Below are positions 36,943 to 46,221 of a stretch of 64,000 bases of DNA, one piece after another (the stretch's first letter is position 1; every line of letters begins with the position of its first letter). The stretch comes from Caballeronia sp. LZ062. GTDB lineage: Bacteria > Pseudomonadota > Gammaproteobacteria > Burkholderiales > Burkholderiaceae. Where the stretch lies: assembly GCF_031450785.1 (NCBI RefSeq), contig NZ_JARTWB010000002.1, positions 682,001 to 746,000 on the forward strand. Direction: 5' to 3'. Below the pieces are notes generated by a model. It searched no databases, had not been told where the DNA came from, and worked only from the letters and a program-made list of their open reading frames with translations. The position numbers were made by a program, and so were the translations under genes.

Positions 36943-39539
36943 GCACGGCGGCCAACGACAAACCGGCGGCGAAAGCGTCGCACGCACCGCACCACACGCA
37001 CCCGAGCGCCCGACTCGACTTCCTCCAGACCGTGCGCCAGTCGTGGCGCATGACCGCGCGCGACTGGCGCGCGGGCGAACTCACCATGCTGCTGCTTGCG
37101 CTCGTGCTGGCGGTCGCCGCGCTGTCGAGCGTCGGTTTTCTCGCGGATCGCATGCGGCAGGGGCTTGCCCGCGATGCGCGTCAGATGATCGCCGCGGATT
37201 TCGTCGTGCGCGCCGATCACCCCGTCGATCCGATGTTCGCGCAGGAAGCGCGTGCGCTCGGGCTGGACACGGCGGGCACGACCATCTTTCCGAGCATGGT
37301 CAGCTCGGGCGGGCAGACGCCGCTATCGCGGCTCGCGGCAATCAAGGGCGTGACGCCGGGCTATCCGTTGCGCGGCGCGCTGCGCATCGCGCCGGGCGCC
37401 GATGCCGCTGACGCGCCCGCGCAAGGCATTCCCGCGCCCGGCACCGTCTGGGTCGATCCTGCGCTGCTCGACGCGCTCAAGACGAAAGTCGGCGGCGCGG
37501 TAAAGGTCGGCACGCGCACCTTCACGGTCGCGGCGGTCATCACGCGGGAAATGGATCGCGGCTTCTCGTTCGTCAACTTCTCGCCGCGTCTCATGATGCG
37601 CGCCGACGAAATTGCGGGAACCGGGCTGATCGGCTATGGCAGCCGCGTCACGTACCGGCTGCTCGTGGCGGGGCTGGATGCGCAGGTCGAGCGGTTCGCG
37701 CAGTTCGCGCGCGGCAAGACCGACGGTGGCAAGCTGCGCGGGGTGGCGCTCGAATCGCTCTCGGACGGCCAGCCGCAAGTGCGGCAGACGATCGACCGCG
37801 CTAGCCACTTTCTCACGCTCGTTTCGCTCTTGACGGCACTGCTCGCGGCCGTCGCCATCGCCATGGCCGCGCACCGTTTCGCGCGACGGCATCTGGACGG
37901 CTGCGCGGCGATGCGCTGCCTCGGCGTCAGCCAGCGGACGCTGCGCGCGCTTTTCGTCAACGAATTTCTGGCGATCGGCGTGATCGGCAGCGTGGCGGGC
38001 ATCGTGCTCGGGTTCATCGGGCATCTGGTGCTGCTGCATGCGCTCGGCTCGCTCGTCGATGTCGAGTTGCCGCAGGCGAGCGTCTGGCCGGCGTTGCAGG
38101 GTATCGCGATGGGCCTCGTGCTGCTGCTCGGCTTCGCGCTGCCGCCGCTTTTGCCGCTCACGCGCGTGCCGCCCGTCCACGTGATCCGCCGCGAACTGGG
38201 CGATGCGAGCCGCGTCGCGTATGCGGCGTATGGCGTCGGCGTACTGCTGTTCGCGGCGCTGCTCGTCATCGCGGCGGGCGAGCTGAAGCTCGGCGTGATC
38301 GTCGCCGGCGGGTTCGCGGCGGGGCTGCTGCTCTTCGGCGTCATCGCGCGCGCGGCGCTGTGGGCGGCGGCGCGCTTCGTGCGGCGCGAGAGGAGCCGCG
38401 CGGGCGTCGGCTGGCGCTATGCGCTCGCGTCGCTGGAGCGGCGCAGCGGCGGGAGCGCGCTGCAGATCACCGCGCTCGGCATCGGGCTGATGTGTCTCTT
38501 GCTGATCGGCATGACGCGCAACGATCTCATCAAGGGGTGGCGCGACGCTACGCCGCCGGATGCGCCCAATGAGTTCCTGATCGACATTCAGCCGGACCAG
38601 CGCGACGGCGTGCTCGCTTATCTGCACGGCCACGGCCAGCCCGACGCCGTGCTCTCGCCGATGGTGCGCGCGCGCCTCATCGCGATCAACGGGAAAGCGG
38701 TGAATCCCGACAGCTACGACAAGCCGGACGCCAAGCGGCTGGTGGACCGCGAGTTCAACCTGTCGTACACGACCGCGCTGCCCGACGACAATCGCGTGAC
38801 GCAGGGCGCGTGGTATGGCACGAGCGGCAAGCCGCAGGTGTCGATGGAAGAGGGCATTGCGAAGACGATTCGCGTGAAGATGGGCGACATGCTGCGTTTC
38901 GACGTGGCGGGCCTGCCGGTGGAAGCGCCGGTCACCAGTCTGCGCAAGGTGGACTGGAATTCGTTCAAGGTGAACTTCTTCGTGCTGATGCCGCCCGAGG
39001 CGCTCGCGGACTTGCCTGCGACCTTCATCACGAGCTTCCATCTGCCCGCGAACGACCAGCGCATGATCGACGGCCTGATTGCCGCGTACCCGAACGTCAC
39101 GGCTATCGACACCGCGCCGATTCTCGCGCAGATTCAGCGCACGCTCGCGCAGGTGATCGGCGCGGTGCAGTTCCTCTTCATCTTCACGCTCGCGGCGGGC
39201 GTGCTCGTGCTGTACGCGGCGCTCGCCGGCACGCGCGACGAGCGCATGCGCGAGTCGGCGCTGTTGCGCGCGCTCGGCGCATCGCACCGGCAAGTGCGCT
39301 CGGTGCAGGTCGCGGAGTTCGTCGCGGTCGGCGCGTTGGCGGGCCTCATGGCCGCGCTCGGCGCGCAGGGCATCGGCTACGTGCTCGCATCGCGCGTGTT
39401 CGAGTTCCATATCGATTTCAATCCGTGGCTCGTGCCGGCGGGCGTCGTCGCGGGCATTGCGTGCGCGGGGCTCGGCGGCTGGCTCAGCCTGCGGCGCGTG
39501 CTGGCGCGCCCGGCGCTGCAGTCGCTGCGGGACGCATAG
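36939..39539 (+). CDS. Large FtsX-family ABC permease (YbbP-like)
   Basis: An 866-aa membrane protein with the duplicated MacB/FtsX layout: TM1 (~45-65), a large periplasmic domain, three helices (~290-420), a central module, a second periplasmic domain and three final helices (~735-855). Such YbbP-type proteins act with a LolD/YbbA ATPase in lipid or lipoprotein handling, but no ATPase gene is adjacent. The proposed TTG start overlaps the DUF4126 stop (TTGA); a later ATG would remove only part of the hydrophilic leader. Substrate unknown. Confidence 0.85.
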   Translation: MSTAANDKPAAKASHAPHHTHPSARLDFLQTVRQSWRMTARDWRAGELTMLLLALVLAVAALSSVGFLADRMRQGLARDARQMIAADFVVRADHPVDPMFAQEARALGLDTAGTTIFPSMVSSGGQTPLSRLAAIKGVTPGYPLRGALRIAPGADAADAPAQGIPAPGTVWVDPALLDALKTKVGGAVKVGTRTFTVAAVITREMDRGFSFVNFSPRLMMRADEIAGTGLIGYGSRVTYRLLVAGLDAQVERFAQFARGKTDGGKLRGVALESLSDGQPQVRQTIDRASHFLTLVSLLTALLAAVAIAMAAHRFARRHLDGCAAMRCLGVSQRTLRALFVNEFLAIGVIGSVAGIVLGFIGHLVLLHALGSLVDVELPQASVWPALQGIAMGLVLLLGFALPPLLPLTRVPPVHVIRRELGDASRVAYAAYGVGVLLFAALLVIAAGELKLGVIVAGGFAAGLLLFGVIARAALWAAARFVRRERSRAGVGWRYALASLERRSGGSALQITALGIGLMCLLLIGMTRNDLIKGWRDATPPDAPNEFLIDIQPDQRDGVLAYLHGHGQPDAVLSPMVRARLIAINGKAVNPDSYDKPDAKRLVDREFNLSYTTALPDDNRVTQGAWYGTSGKPQVSMEEGIAKTIRVKMGDMLRFDVAGLPVEAPVTSLRKVDWNSFKVNFFVLMPPEALADLPATFITSFHLPANDQRMIDGLIAAYPNVTAIDTAPILAQIQRTLAQVIGAVQFLFIFTLAAGVLVLYAALAGTRDERMRESALLRALGASHRQVRSVQVAEFVAVGALAGLMAALGAQGIGYVLASRVFEFHIDFNPWLVPAGVVAGIACAGLGGWLSLRRVLARPALQSLRDA

Positions 39540-39560
39540 GTTTTCAGTCAAAGCAAAGCA

Positions 39561-39995
39561 ATGAGCGAAGTGAATCAACCGGCTTCCGAAGACGAAGCGA
39601 CGAATCAACAACGAGCGCCGACCGCGTTCGAACTGATCGGCGGCGAAGAGCGCCTGCGCGCGCTCGTCGACCGTTTCTACGATTTGATGGATCTCGAGCC
39701 GGAGTTCGCGGGCATTCGCGCGCTGCATCCGCCGACGCTCGACAATTCGCGCGACAAGACCTTCTGGTTCCTGTGCGGCTGGATGGGCGGGCCGGATCAC
39801 TACATCAGCCGCTTCGGGCATCCGCGGCTGCGGGCGCGGCATTTGCCGTTCGCCATCGCGTCGAGCGAGCGCGATCAATGGCTGCGCTGCATGGCGTGGG
39901 CGATGCAGGACATCGGCCTTGCCGAGCCGCTGCGCGAGCGTCTGCTTACATCCTTCTTCGATACCGCCGACTGGATGCGCAACCGTCCCGGCTGA
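39561..39995 (+). CDS. Group II truncated haemoglobin
   Basis: A 144-aa protein of the 2-on-2 globin fold with a ~20-residue disordered leader. Expected haem-pocket residues are seen: the B10 tyrosine Y40 in DRFYDLM, the proximal histidine H94 in RLRARHLPFAI and the G8 tryptophan W107 in RDQWLRCM, which together mark group II (TrHbO). Roles proposed for this group include oxygen and NO chemistry. It lies 21 bp after the permease gene and may be in the same transcript. Confidence 0.92.
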   Translation: MSEVNQPASEDEATNQQRAPTAFELIGGEERLRALVDRFYDLMDLEPEFAGIRALHPPTLDNSRDKTFWFLCGWMGGPDHYISRFGHPRLRARHLPFAIASSERDQWLRCMAWAMQDIGLAEPLRERLLTSFFDTADWMRNRPG

Positions 39996-40078
39996 TTCGC
40001 CCCGTTGTGTACCGGGCGAGGCCGCGCCCGTTTGCGGCATCATCTGCGATCAACCGACGCATTCGAGGACACGAAGTC

Positions 40079-40810
40079 ATGAGCACACGCGCACTCTTTC
40101 GCGAGGACGCTTATCAAAGGCGCTGCGAGGCGACCGTCACCGCCATCGACGAGGCGGGCATCCATCTGGACAAGACAGTGTTCTATCCGCTCGGCGGCGG
40201 TCAGGCGGGCGATGCCGGGACGCTGACGCTCGCGGACGGCACGGTCATCGCCATCGCGGACACGCGCAAGGCCAAGTTCGAAGGCGCGACGCCCGACGAT
40301 GCCGTGCATGTGCCCGCGCCCGGCCAGGAAGACGCGCTCGCGAAGCTGAAGGTCGGCGACACAGTGAGCGCCGAAATCGACTGGGAGCGGCGGTACCGGC
40401 ACATGCGGCTGCACACGGCGAGCCACCTGATCTGCGCGGTGCTGCCGTATCCGGTGGATGGCTGCAGCATCACGACCGACTACGCGCGGCTCGATCTCGC
40501 GACCGTCGAGCCGATCGAGCGTGAAACGGTGGAGGCGAAGCTGCGCGAACTCGTCGGCGGTTCGCACGACGTGCGCACGGAATGGATCACCGACGACGAA
40601 ATGGCCGCGCGCCCCGAACTCGTGCGCACCATGAGCGTGAAGCCGCCGATGGGCCTCGGCCGCGTGCGGCTTCTGCGCATCCAGAACGTGGACTTGCAGC
40701 CGTGCGGCGGCACGCATGTGCGCAATACCGGCGAGATCGGCACCTTGCGCATTGCCAAGCTGGAGAAGAAGAGCGCGCGCACGCGGCGGCTCGTGCTGGA
40801 GCTGGCTTGA
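40079..40810 (+). CDS. alaX: AlaX-type alanyl-tRNA editing protein
   Basis: A 243-aa free-standing editing domain homologous to the C-terminal part of AlaRS that deacylates Ser-tRNA(Ala) or Gly-tRNA(Ala). The zinc site is complete: HTASH (HxxxH) and CGGTHV (CxxxH). It also contains the FYPLGGGQAGD glycine-rich segment typical of the type II AlaX group. The ATG at 40079 starts the recognisable domain. The next gene begins inside its stop (TTGA). Confidence 0.92.
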   Translation: MSTRALFREDAYQRRCEATVTAIDEAGIHLDKTVFYPLGGGQAGDAGTLTLADGTVIAIADTRKAKFEGATPDDAVHVPAPGQEDALAKLKVGDTVSAEIDWERRYRHMRLHTASHLICAVLPYPVDGCSITTDYARLDLATVEPIERETVEAKLRELVGGSHDVRTEWITDDEMAARPELVRTMSVKPPMGLGRVRLLRIQNVDLQPCGGTHVRNTGEIGTLRIAKLEKKSARTRRLVLELA

Positions 40811-41400
40811 CCGTCTTGACCGGCGATCCCCGCGCGCGTGAACTCCTCGATTTCTGGTTCGGCACGCCGGGTTCGCCCGAATTCGGCACCGAGCGCAGGC
40901 AGTGGTGGACCAAGAAGCGCGCATTCGACGCGATGATCGCGGAGCGCTTCGGCAGCCTGATCGAAGCAGCGCAGGCCGGCGGCTTGCAGGCGTGGGAGCG
41001 CGAGCCGCTTTCGGCGCTCGCGCTGATCGTGGTGCTCGATCAGTTCTCGCGCAATGCTTATCGAAATACGCCGCGCGCGTTCGCCGGCGACGCGCGGGCG
41101 CTCGCGCTCGCGAGGAAGCTGGTCGAGCAGGGCGACGATTTGCGGATGCCGAGCCCCTGTCACCGCGCCTTCGTGTACACGCCGTTCCAGCACGACGAAA
41201 CGCTCCCGAGCCAGCGCGAATCCGTGCGCCTTTTCGCGAAACTGCGCGACGACACGGGCGTCGCGAGCTTTCACGACTCCGCGTTGAGGCACGCGGAAGT
41301 CATCGAACGGTTCGGGCGCTTTCCTCATCGGAACAGGATACTCGGGCGTGAGACGCTGCCCGCCGAAGAAGCGTGGCTCGCCGAGCACGGCGGCTTCTAG
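40807..41400 (+). CDS. DUF924-family protein
   Basis: A 197-aa soluble protein, all-helical and TPR-like by family. Characteristic segments are ELLDFWFGTPGSPEFG near the start, VVLDQFSRNAYRNTPRAFAGD and YTPFQHDETLPSQ, with a closing RHAEVIERFGRFPHRN. The proposed TTG start overlaps the alaX stop and follows GGAG; a second TTG three codons on is possible. Function is unknown. Confidence 0.87.
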   Translation: MTVLTGDPRARELLDFWFGTPGSPEFGTERRQWWTKKRAFDAMIAERFGSLIEAAQAGGLQAWEREPLSALALIVVLDQFSRNAYRNTPRAFAGDARALALARKLVEQGDDLRMPSPCHRAFVYTPFQHDETLPSQRESVRLFAKLRDDTGVASFHDSALRHAEVIERFGRFPHRNRILGRETLPAEEAWLAEHGGF

Positions 41401-41466
41401 AACTCCGTCGATAGTCACGCGCCGCGCGCCGCCTTATTTTCATCGCTTTGCTTTTGCGGGAACGCG

Positions 41467-42342
41467 ATGAAAGACTTCAGCAAGATCACACTGGTTTCCG
41501 TGACAGGAATGCCCGACGCGACGCGCGCCGTCTACGCGCTCACGCTGAGTCTGCGCCAGATGCCCGGCGCGCGAGCCGTGCTGTGCAGCCCGCACGCGCC
41601 CGCGAGCTTGCCGCCCGGCATCGAGCATCGCAAGATCGCGCCGCTCAACTATCAGGAATACTCGTGGTTCATGATGTACGCGCTGTGGCGCGTCGTGGAG
41701 ACGGAGTTCGCGCTGATCGTCCAGGACGACGGCTGGGTGCTCGATACCGCGAACTGGAGCGACGATTTCCTCGACTACGATTACGTCGGCCCGACCGCGC
41801 ACGTCGGACGGATCGATACGAAAGACGGCACGCGCTGGGTCACGCGTTACACGTGGAGCGCGGAACTCGGCAAGCCCGGGCAGACCGTGATGCCGGTGAT
41901 TAACGGCGGCTTTTGCTTGCGCAGCCGGCGCATGATGCGCGCACTCATCGACCATCCCGAGATCCGGATGACGATTCCCGCGCCCGACACCATTGGCGGC
42001 GATCCGCTCAAAGTGGAATGGACGAACTGCGCACTCAACGAAGACGTGCAGCTCACGTGCGTGCTGCGGCCCGAACTGGAAGCGGTCGGCCTGCGATTCG
42101 CGCCGATCGAGGTTTGTCTGCGCTTCGGGATCGAACACGCAGGGGCGGTGCATCGCGACGTCGACATGACGTCGCTCTTCGGACAGCACTGCAAATGGCG
42201 GCGGCTCATCGGCATCGATCCGCCGACGATTCAGTATCGGACGAAGCGCAGCATCGCCGAGCGGGCGTTTCGGGAAATGGATATTGCGCGCATGCTCGAA
42301 GCGCGCGGCTATCAGCTGCGCTTCGCGCCCGAAGACCTGTGA
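41467..42342 (+). CDS. DUF5672-family protein, glycosyltransferase-like
   Basis: A 291-aa protein that I place in DUF5672. It resembles a GT-A glycosyltransferase: LIVQDDGWVL offers a DxD-like metal site (~94-97), DYDYVGP follows, and INGGFCLRSRRMM with NEDVQLTCVLRP is similar to acceptor-side motifs. There is no signal peptide. It is convergent with the SDR gene, 16 bp away. The sugar donor and acceptor cannot be predicted; a surface polysaccharide role is possible. Confidence 0.78.
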   Translation: MKDFSKITLVSVTGMPDATRAVYALTLSLRQMPGARAVLCSPHAPASLPPGIEHRKIAPLNYQEYSWFMMYALWRVVETEFALIVQDDGWVLDTANWSDDFLDYDYVGPTAHVGRIDTKDGTRWVTRYTWSAELGKPGQTVMPVINGGFCLRSRRMMRALIDHPEIRMTIPAPDTIGGDPLKVEWTNCALNEDVQLTCVLRPELEAVGLRFAPIEVCLRFGIEHAGAVHRDVDMTSLFGQHCKWRRLIGIDPPTIQYRTKRSIAERAFREMDIARMLEARGYQLRFAPEDL

Positions 42343-42358
42343 TGTGCGGCGCGCGAAC

Positions 42359-43105
42359 TCAACGTCCGCCTGTCACATCCAGAATCGCGCCGGTCACATA
42401 CGACGACGCATCCGAGAGCAGCCAGACGATCGACTCTCCCACTTCGTCCGCGGTGCCGGCGCGCCCGAGCGGCGTCTGCACGCCGAGCACCTGCGCGCGG
42501 TCCGGCTTGCCGCCGCTCGCGTGAATGTCGGTTTCGATGAGGCCGGGGCGAATGGCGTTGACGCGCACGCCTTGCGGGCCGAGTTCCTTCGATAGCCCGA
42601 TGGTCAGCACGTCGATCGCGCCTTTGGAACCCGCATAGTCGACGTATTCGTTCGGCGACCCGAGCCGCGCCGCCGCCGACGACACGTTCACGAGCGAACC
42701 GCCGTGGCCGCCGCGCGTGCGCGACAGACGCCGCGCCGCCTCGCGCGCGCACAGATAAGCGCCGAGCACGTTGGTGTCGAAGATGCGCTTCAGCCGCTCG
42801 ATGTCCATGTCCGCCAACGGTGCGCCCGGCGCGACGATGCCCGCGTTGTTCACCACGCCGTCGAGCTTGCCGAAGGCTCGCTCGGTGGCGTCGAACATGC
42901 CGATGATCGCGGCTTCGTCGCGCACGTCGCCGGCAATCGCGATGGCCTTGCCGCCCGCCGCCTGCACCGCCGCGACGGTTTCGTCGGCGGCTTGCGCGTT
43001 CGACGCGTAGTTCACGCCGACCGACCAGCCGCGCGCGCCCGCGAGAATCGCAGCCGACCGGCCAATGCCACGGCTCGCGCCGGTGATCAGAATGACTTTC
43101 GACAT
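42359..43105 (-). CDS. SDR-family NAD(P)-dependent oxidoreductase
   Basis: A 248-aa classical short-chain dehydrogenase. The cofactor motif TGASRGIG is at residues 8-15, NNAG at ~90, and the catalytic Ser-Tyr-Lys set is in NVSSAAARLGSPNEYVDYAGSKGAID (shown by parts: NVSSAA, YAGSK). The C-terminus IVWLLSDASSYVTGAILDVTGG is typical. AAGGAG lies seven bases before the ATG at 43105. It is the third gene of a TetR-LOG-SDR operon, 11 bp after the LOG gene. Substrate is unknown. Confidence 0.92.
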   Translation of the reverse strand: MSKVILITGASRGIGRSAAILAGARGWSVGVNYASNAQAADETVAAVQAAGGKAIAIAGDVRDEAAIIGMFDATERAFGKLDGVVNNAGIVAPGAPLADMDIERLKRIFDTNVLGAYLCAREAARRLSRTRGGHGGSLVNVSSAAARLGSPNEYVDYAGSKGAIDVLTIGLSKELGPQGVRVNAIRPGLIETDIHASGGKPDRAQVLGVQTPLGRAGTADEVGESIVWLLSDASSYVTGAILDVTGGR

Positions 43106-43116
43106 CGGTTTGCTCC

Positions 43117-43701
43117 TTAGACGGCGTTGCGTTTCTCGGACCACTTGTCGTTCGCGGGCGGCGTGTAGGCCGCGAGCTTCGCGAGCATCTCTTTCGGCTC
43201 GGCGGCTACCTGAATCATGTCCAGATACGGCTTGCGCATGAAGCCCTCGTCGATGGTATGTCGCAGCATCGCCAGAAGCGGGTCGAAGTAGCCGTTGACG
43301 TCCAGCAGGCCGACCGGCTTCTGGTGATAGCCGAGCTGCGCCCAGGTATAGACCTCGAAGAACTCTTCGTACGTGCCGACGCCGCCGGGCATGGCGACGA
43401 AGGCATCGGCGAGATCGGCCATCTTCTTCTTGCGCTCGTGCATGTCGGGCACGACGTGCAGTTCGGTGAGATCCGTATGGCCGACTTCCTTCGCGAGCAG
43501 CAGTTCCGGAATCACGCCGACCGCGCGCCCGCCGGCGGCGAGCACTTCATCGGCGATCAGGCCCATTAGCCCGACGCGGCCTCCGCCGTACACGAGCGAC
43601 AAGTTCGCCTCCACGAGCGCGCGACCGAACGCGCGCGCGGCTTCAGCATAGACGGGGCGGGCTCCGGGCGCGGAGCCGCAATATACACACACTGCCTTCA
43701 T
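43117..43701 (-). CDS. LOG-family nucleotide 5'-monophosphate phosphoribohydrolase
   Basis: A 194-aa Rossmann-fold enzyme of the LOG (lonely guy) family that releases free base from nucleoside monophosphates, including cytokinin ribotides. The defining PGGVGTYEEFFE motif and GGGRVGLMG are present, with MKAVCVYCGSAPGARPVY at the N-terminus. AAGGA precedes the ATG, which overlaps the TetR stop by one base (TAATG). Cytokinin activation would suit a plant-associated host, but many bacterial LOGs act in general nucleotide salvage. Confidence 0.92.
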   Translation of the reverse strand: MKAVCVYCGSAPGARPVYAEAARAFGRALVEANLSLVYGGGRVGLMGLIADEVLAAGGRAVGVIPELLLAKEVGHTDLTELHVVPDMHERKKKMADLADAFVAMPGGVGTYEEFFEVYTWAQLGYHQKPVGLLDVNGYFDPLLAMLRHTIDEGFMRKPYLDMIQVAAEPKEMLAKLAAYTPPANDKWSEKRNAV

Positions 43702-44438
43702 TATCGGGAATCCTTCGGTGTTTCGTTCTTCGGTGCGTTGGCGGCATCGTCGCGCGGCGGCAGGAAGTCCGCGTACTCGCGCTTGGGCAGCTTGCCGGAC
43801 ACGAGGTCGTCGAAAAGCTGGCGCGAGCGGCCGCGCAGATACGGCGCCATGATCGAGATGATGTGCACGCTCACCTGATGCAGCTCCGCGCGGATCGCTT
43901 CCTGATCGTTGTACTTGCGCGGGTTCATCACGTACTGATACGAGAGCCAGTACGTCGCGATCACGCCGATGTTCGTCGCAATGACCTCGATCTCGGCGGG
44001 CGTCGCGACCATTTCCTGATCGGCGACGAGCGCCTCGCACAGCTGCTGCGCAAAGCGCACCTTGTGCGTGATGATCTGCTTGAAGTGTGTTTCCAGCGTG
44101 CGATTGCGCGCGAGCAAGTCGTTCAGGTCGCGGTAGAGAAAGCGATACGTCCAGAGGAAATCGGCCATGTACTGCAGATAGGACCACATCTCGTCGATGG
44201 TCGGCCGGTGATCGTCCGGAAAGCGCAAACGCTTCTGAATCTGCTGCTCGAACTGCGCGAAGATGCTGTTGATGATGTCGTCTTTGTTGCGGAAATGGTA
44301 GTACAGATTGCCTGGACTGATTTCCATCTCTTCGGCGATCGTCGTCGTAGTGACGTTCGGTTCGCCGATATCGTTGAACAACTTCAGCGACAGCTCGAGA
44401 ATCCGTTCGCGGGTACGGCGGGGAGGTTTGGCTTCCAT
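43701..44438 (-). CDS. TetR/AcrR-family transcriptional regulator
   Basis: A 245-aa repressor-type protein. The N-terminal helix-turn-helix covers ~7-55 (RERILELSLKLFNDIGEPN, TTTIAEEMEISPGNLYYHF), followed by a helical ligand domain rich in aromatic residues (SYLQYMADFLWTYRFLYRDL). I chose the ATG at 44438 because AAGG lies nine bases before it; ATGs at 44456 and 44483 are in frame. It heads the TetR-LOG-SDR operon and probably controls it. The ligand is unknown; the C-terminal half recalls fatty-acid-responsive TetR proteins. Confidence 0.85.
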   Translation of the reverse strand: MEAKPPRRTRERILELSLKLFNDIGEPNVTTTTIAEEMEISPGNLYYHFRNKDDIINSIFAQFEQQIQKRLRFPDDHRPTIDEMWSYLQYMADFLWTYRFLYRDLNDLLARNRTLETHFKQIITHKVRFAQQLCEALVADQEMVATPAEIEVIATNIGVIATYWLSYQYVMNPRKYNDQEAIRAELHQVSVHIISIMAPYLRGRSRQLFDDLVSGKLPKREYADFLPPRDDAANAPKNETPKDSR

Positions 44439-44598
44439 GTCGTCCGACCTTGGCATCCGGTTGCGGCGGCCTCGTGCAGACATGCCCGCGTCCGGTTCCG
44501 TTGCTATTTTTGAGAATATCGGACGATTATAAACCGCTCGTTCTCCGTTCCGGACTTGACCGCGCAGGCCGGCGGCGGCTTTACGAGACAGGGCGCTG

Positions 44599-45165
44599 TC
44601 AGTCGATGAGACGCGCCAGCCACGCTGCGAAGGCCGGCGCGAGCGGCCACAGAATCATGACCCATGTGAGCACGCAGACCGCGAGCGCGACCATCACGGC
44701 AGCGCTGCCAAAGTCCTTCGCGCGCTTGGACAACTCGTGCCGTTCGAGCGAGATGCGGTCGATGGCGGCTTCGACGCTCGAATTGAGCAACTCGACGATC
44801 AGGACGAGCAGCACCGACGCGATCAGCGCGGCGCGCTCGACGGGCGCGACCGGCACGAAGAGACTGCACGGCAGCAGAATCGCGGCGAGCGTCAGTTCCT
44901 GGCGAAACGCGCTTTCCTCGCGGATCGCGATGCGAAAACCGGCGATCGAATTCTTCATCGCGTGCCAGGCGCGCGTGAAGCCGCGATTGCCCTTGTAGGG
45001 ATTGAAGGGCAGGTCGTCGGTGCCGAGCGGTTCGGTCGCCCGCGGCGGCGTATCGGCCGAATCGGCGCTCGCGTCGGCTTCGTCGTCGAACGGGTCGATG
45101 ATGCGGCCCGCCGCAGTGCGGGCGTTCGCTTCGGCGCGTTCCTGCGCCAACGGGCGACGCGTCAT
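44599..45165 (-). CDS. dgkA: Diacylglycerol kinase (DgkA family)
   Basis: A 188-aa protein whose last ~120 residues are the prokaryotic three-helix DAG kinase, converting diacylglycerol to phosphatidic acid in the inner membrane. Core motifs are NSIAGFRIAIREESAFRQE, VELLNSSVEAAIDRIS and HELSKRAKDFGSAAV. The N-terminal ~65 residues are acidic and probably disordered. The ATG overlaps the stop of the glycosyltransferase gene (ATGA). In this operon it would return diacylglycerol made by the PlcP-like enzyme to phospholipid synthesis. Confidence 0.92.
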   Translation of the reverse strand: MTRRPLAQERAEANARTAAGRIIDPFDDEADASADSADTPPRATEPLGTDDLPFNPYKGNRGFTRAWHAMKNSIAGFRIAIREESAFRQELTLAAILLPCSLFVPVAPVERAALIASVLLVLIVELLNSSVEAAIDRISLERHELSKRAKDFGSAAVMVALAVCVLTWVMILWPLAPAFAAWLARLID

Positions 45166-46193
45166 GCGGGCGCCCGGTCGGCGCGCGGCGCGCGCGGCTC
45201 GAACTGCCGCAAATGCGACGCGAACTGCTCGGACGCCGCACGCCACGAAAAGCGCTCGGCCCAGGCGCGGGCGTCGGCGCGGTCGATCTTCAGCGCCTGA
45301 AGGCACGCCTCGCGCAGGTCGTCGTTGAGCGCGCCGGGTCCGTGTTCGCCGAGCACGTCGATCGGCCCCGTGACCGGGTACGCCGCGATGGGCGTGCCGC
45401 AGGCCATCGCTTCCAGCAGCACGAGGCCGAAGGTATCGGTGCGGCTCGGGAACACGAAGACATCGGCTGCGGCGTACACCTTCGCGAGTTCCGGCTGCGA
45501 CAGCACGCCGAGATAGTTCGCGTTCGTATAGCGCGACTTCAGTTCGGCGAGCGCCGGGCCTTCGCCCGCAACCCATTTCGAGCCGGGCAAGTCGAGCTTC
45601 AGAAAGGCTTCGACGTTCTTTTCGATTGCGACCCGCCCGACGTACAGAAAGATCGGCCGCGCGGTGTTGAGCACCTTCGAGTCCATCGGATGGAAGATGT
45701 CGAGATCGACGCCGCGCGTCCACAGCACGACGTTCGTGAATCCGTAGGCTTCCAGATCTTTCTTGACCACGGGCGTCGGCGCCATCACCGCCTGCGACGG
45801 TCCGTGGAACCAGCGCAAAAAGCGATACGTCATTGCGAGCGGGATGCCGAAGCGCGCCTTCACGTATTCGGGAAACCGCGTGTGATAGGCGGTTGTGTAC
45901 GGCAGCTTGTGACGCAGCGCGTAGGAGCGGGCGGCAAGGCCGAGCGGGCCTTCCGTCGCGATGTGCAGCGCATCCGGATCGAACGCGTCGATCCGCTCTG
46001 CGACATGACGGCCCGGCATCAGCGAGAGGCGAATCTCGGGATAGGTCGGGCAGGGAATCGTCTTGAACTCGAGCGGCGTCAGCATCTCCACGCGATGCCC
46101 GAGCGCCGTCAGTTCCTTGCTCGTGTTCTTGAGTGTGCGCACGACGCCGTTGACTTGCGGCTCCCATGCATCGGTCACGATCATGATTTTCAT
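45162..46193 (-). CDS. GT4 glycosyltransferase, Agt-like (diacylglycerol glycosyltransferase candidate)
   Basis: A 343-aa GT-B glycosyltransferase of family 4. The N-terminal domain opens KIMIVTDAWEPQVNGVVRT with the glycine-rich acceptor loop; the C-terminal donor domain has FLYVGRVAIEKN and the E-x7-E motif in SRTDTFGLVLLEAMACGTP. The start at 46193 follows AGGA by eight bases. Its place 28 bp after a PlcP-type phospholipase gene matches plcP-agt pairs of other Proteobacteria, where the enzyme adds glucose or glucuronate to diacylglycerol. An alternative is an alpha-mannosyltransferase acting on lipids. Confidence 0.82.
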   Translation of the reverse strand: MKIMIVTDAWEPQVNGVVRTLKNTSKELTALGHRVEMLTPLEFKTIPCPTYPEIRLSLMPGRHVAERIDAFDPDALHIATEGPLGLAARSYALRHKLPYTTAYHTRFPEYVKARFGIPLAMTYRFLRWFHGPSQAVMAPTPVVKKDLEAYGFTNVVLWTRGVDLDIFHPMDSKVLNTARPIFLYVGRVAIEKNVEAFLKLDLPGSKWVAGEGPALAELKSRYTNANYLGVLSQPELAKVYAAADVFVFPSRTDTFGLVLLEAMACGTPIAAYPVTGPIDVLGEHGPGALNDDLREACLQALKIDRADARAWAERFSWRAASEQFASHLRQFEPRAPRADRAPA

Positions 46194-46221
46194 TGCGGTT
46201 TCCTGTGCCTGATGGATGCGT

